From an uncultured Sphingomonadales bacterium (GTDB lineage: Bacteria; Pseudomonadota; Alphaproteobacteria; Sphingomonadales; Sphingomonadaceae): a stretch of DNA of 5,302 bases. The DNA lies in contig CALCBC010000112.1 of assembly GCA_937898525.1 (NCBI GenBank), positions 1-5,302 of the forward strand, in the 5' to 3' direction. Of this stretch, positions 5,082-5,302 are shown piece by piece. A model generated the notes under the pieces. That model was not told the origin of the DNA. It saw only the letters and a program-made list of their open reading frames with translations, and ran no database searches. A program made the translations under genes and the position numbers. The number at the start of each line of letters is the position of its first letter. The stretch's first letter is position 1.

Positions 5082-5302
5082 ATGGCGCGAACCCTCATCC
5101 TCGGAAACGCCTTCGGCCTGCTGGCCGTCGCGGGCTGCGCGCCGGGTTCGATGGAATCGGCCGACCGCTTCGCCGCGACCGGCGAACTGATTGCGATGAG
5201 CGGGGCCGATGCCGGCGCGGAGAATGCCTGCATGGCCTGCCACGGCCTCGCCGGCGAAGGCGACGGCGCGCTCGCGCCGCGGCTCGCCGGGCTCGACGCC
5301 GG
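5082..5302 (+). CDS. Divergent lipoprotein c-type cytochrome (3' truncated)
   Basis: Open from ATG at 5082 to the right edge (73 complete codons), so the C-terminus is missing. Residues 1-18 are a signal peptide ending in a lipobox, LAVAGC with C19, predicting a lipid-anchored periplasmic protein. A single haem c motif CMACH is at 50-54, followed by GLAGEGDGALAPRLAG (55-70), the Gly-rich and PxLAG pattern of class I cytochromes of the c4/c5-like kind. The methionine ligand lies beyond the window, and a second haem domain, as in dihaem c4-type proteins, cannot be excluded. No clear Shine-Dalgarno precedes the ATG (CCTCCGGCAG), but no other in-frame start gives a signal peptide. It is divergent from the oxidase operon across 75 bases and is probably another electron carrier of the same chain; the role is inferred from context. 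Confidence 0.87.
   Translation, partial: MARTLILGNAFGLLAVAGCAPGSMESADRFAATGELIAMSGADAGAENACMACHGLAGEGDGALAPRLAGLDA

Overview
The window is GC-rich bacterial DNA with tightly packed genes, GTG/TTG starts and a caa3-type haem-copper oxidase cluster. The protein sequences and architecture (subunit II fused to cytochrome c, subunit I fused to a subunit III-like domain) suggest an alphaproteobacterium, most likely a sphingomonad or erythrobacter relative. This placement is an inference from sequence style; no marker gene settles it.

Layout. Bases 1-617 (+) are the 3' two-thirds of a medium-chain dehydrogenase/reductase of the quinone oxidoreductase type, cut by the window edge. A strong hairpin (641-673) follows it, then a complete tRNA-Arg(CCT) with encoded CCA (708-784). 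A second hairpin (820-840) sits between the tRNA and the convergent oxidase operon. The minus strand from 5006 down to 872 holds four almost gapless genes in this transcription order: a small lipoprotein cytochrome c (4638-5006), CuA subunit II with a C-terminal cytochrome c domain (3695-4636), an 845-residue subunit I/III fusion (1161-3698), and a 95-residue three-helix membrane protein (872-1159). A second lipoprotein cytochrome c starts divergently at 5082 (+) and runs off the right edge.

How it works together. Electrons would pass from the bc1 complex or a soluble donor, possibly through one or both lipoprotein cytochromes, to the haem c domain of subunit II. From there they go to CuA, haem a and the haem a3-CuB site in subunit I, where O2 is reduced. 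All metal ligands are present. The residues usually lining the proton pathways are not: the K-pathway lysine is Gln and the three D-pathway asparagines are Val, Ser and Glu, so this is a divergent branch of A-type oxidase resembling the 'alternative' CoxM/CoxN-type enzymes.

Regulation. The 75-base divergent spacer (5007-5081) holds a perfect inverted repeat, GGAACCG-N14-CGGTTCC. Read from either strand it resembles an EcfG-type (general stress response) promoter, GGAAC-N17-GGTT. This suggests, but does not prove, that the oxidase operon and the divergent cytochrome gene are co-induced from a symmetric promoter. All four oxidase-operon genes use non-ATG starts behind good Shine-Dalgarno sequences and are probably translationally coupled.
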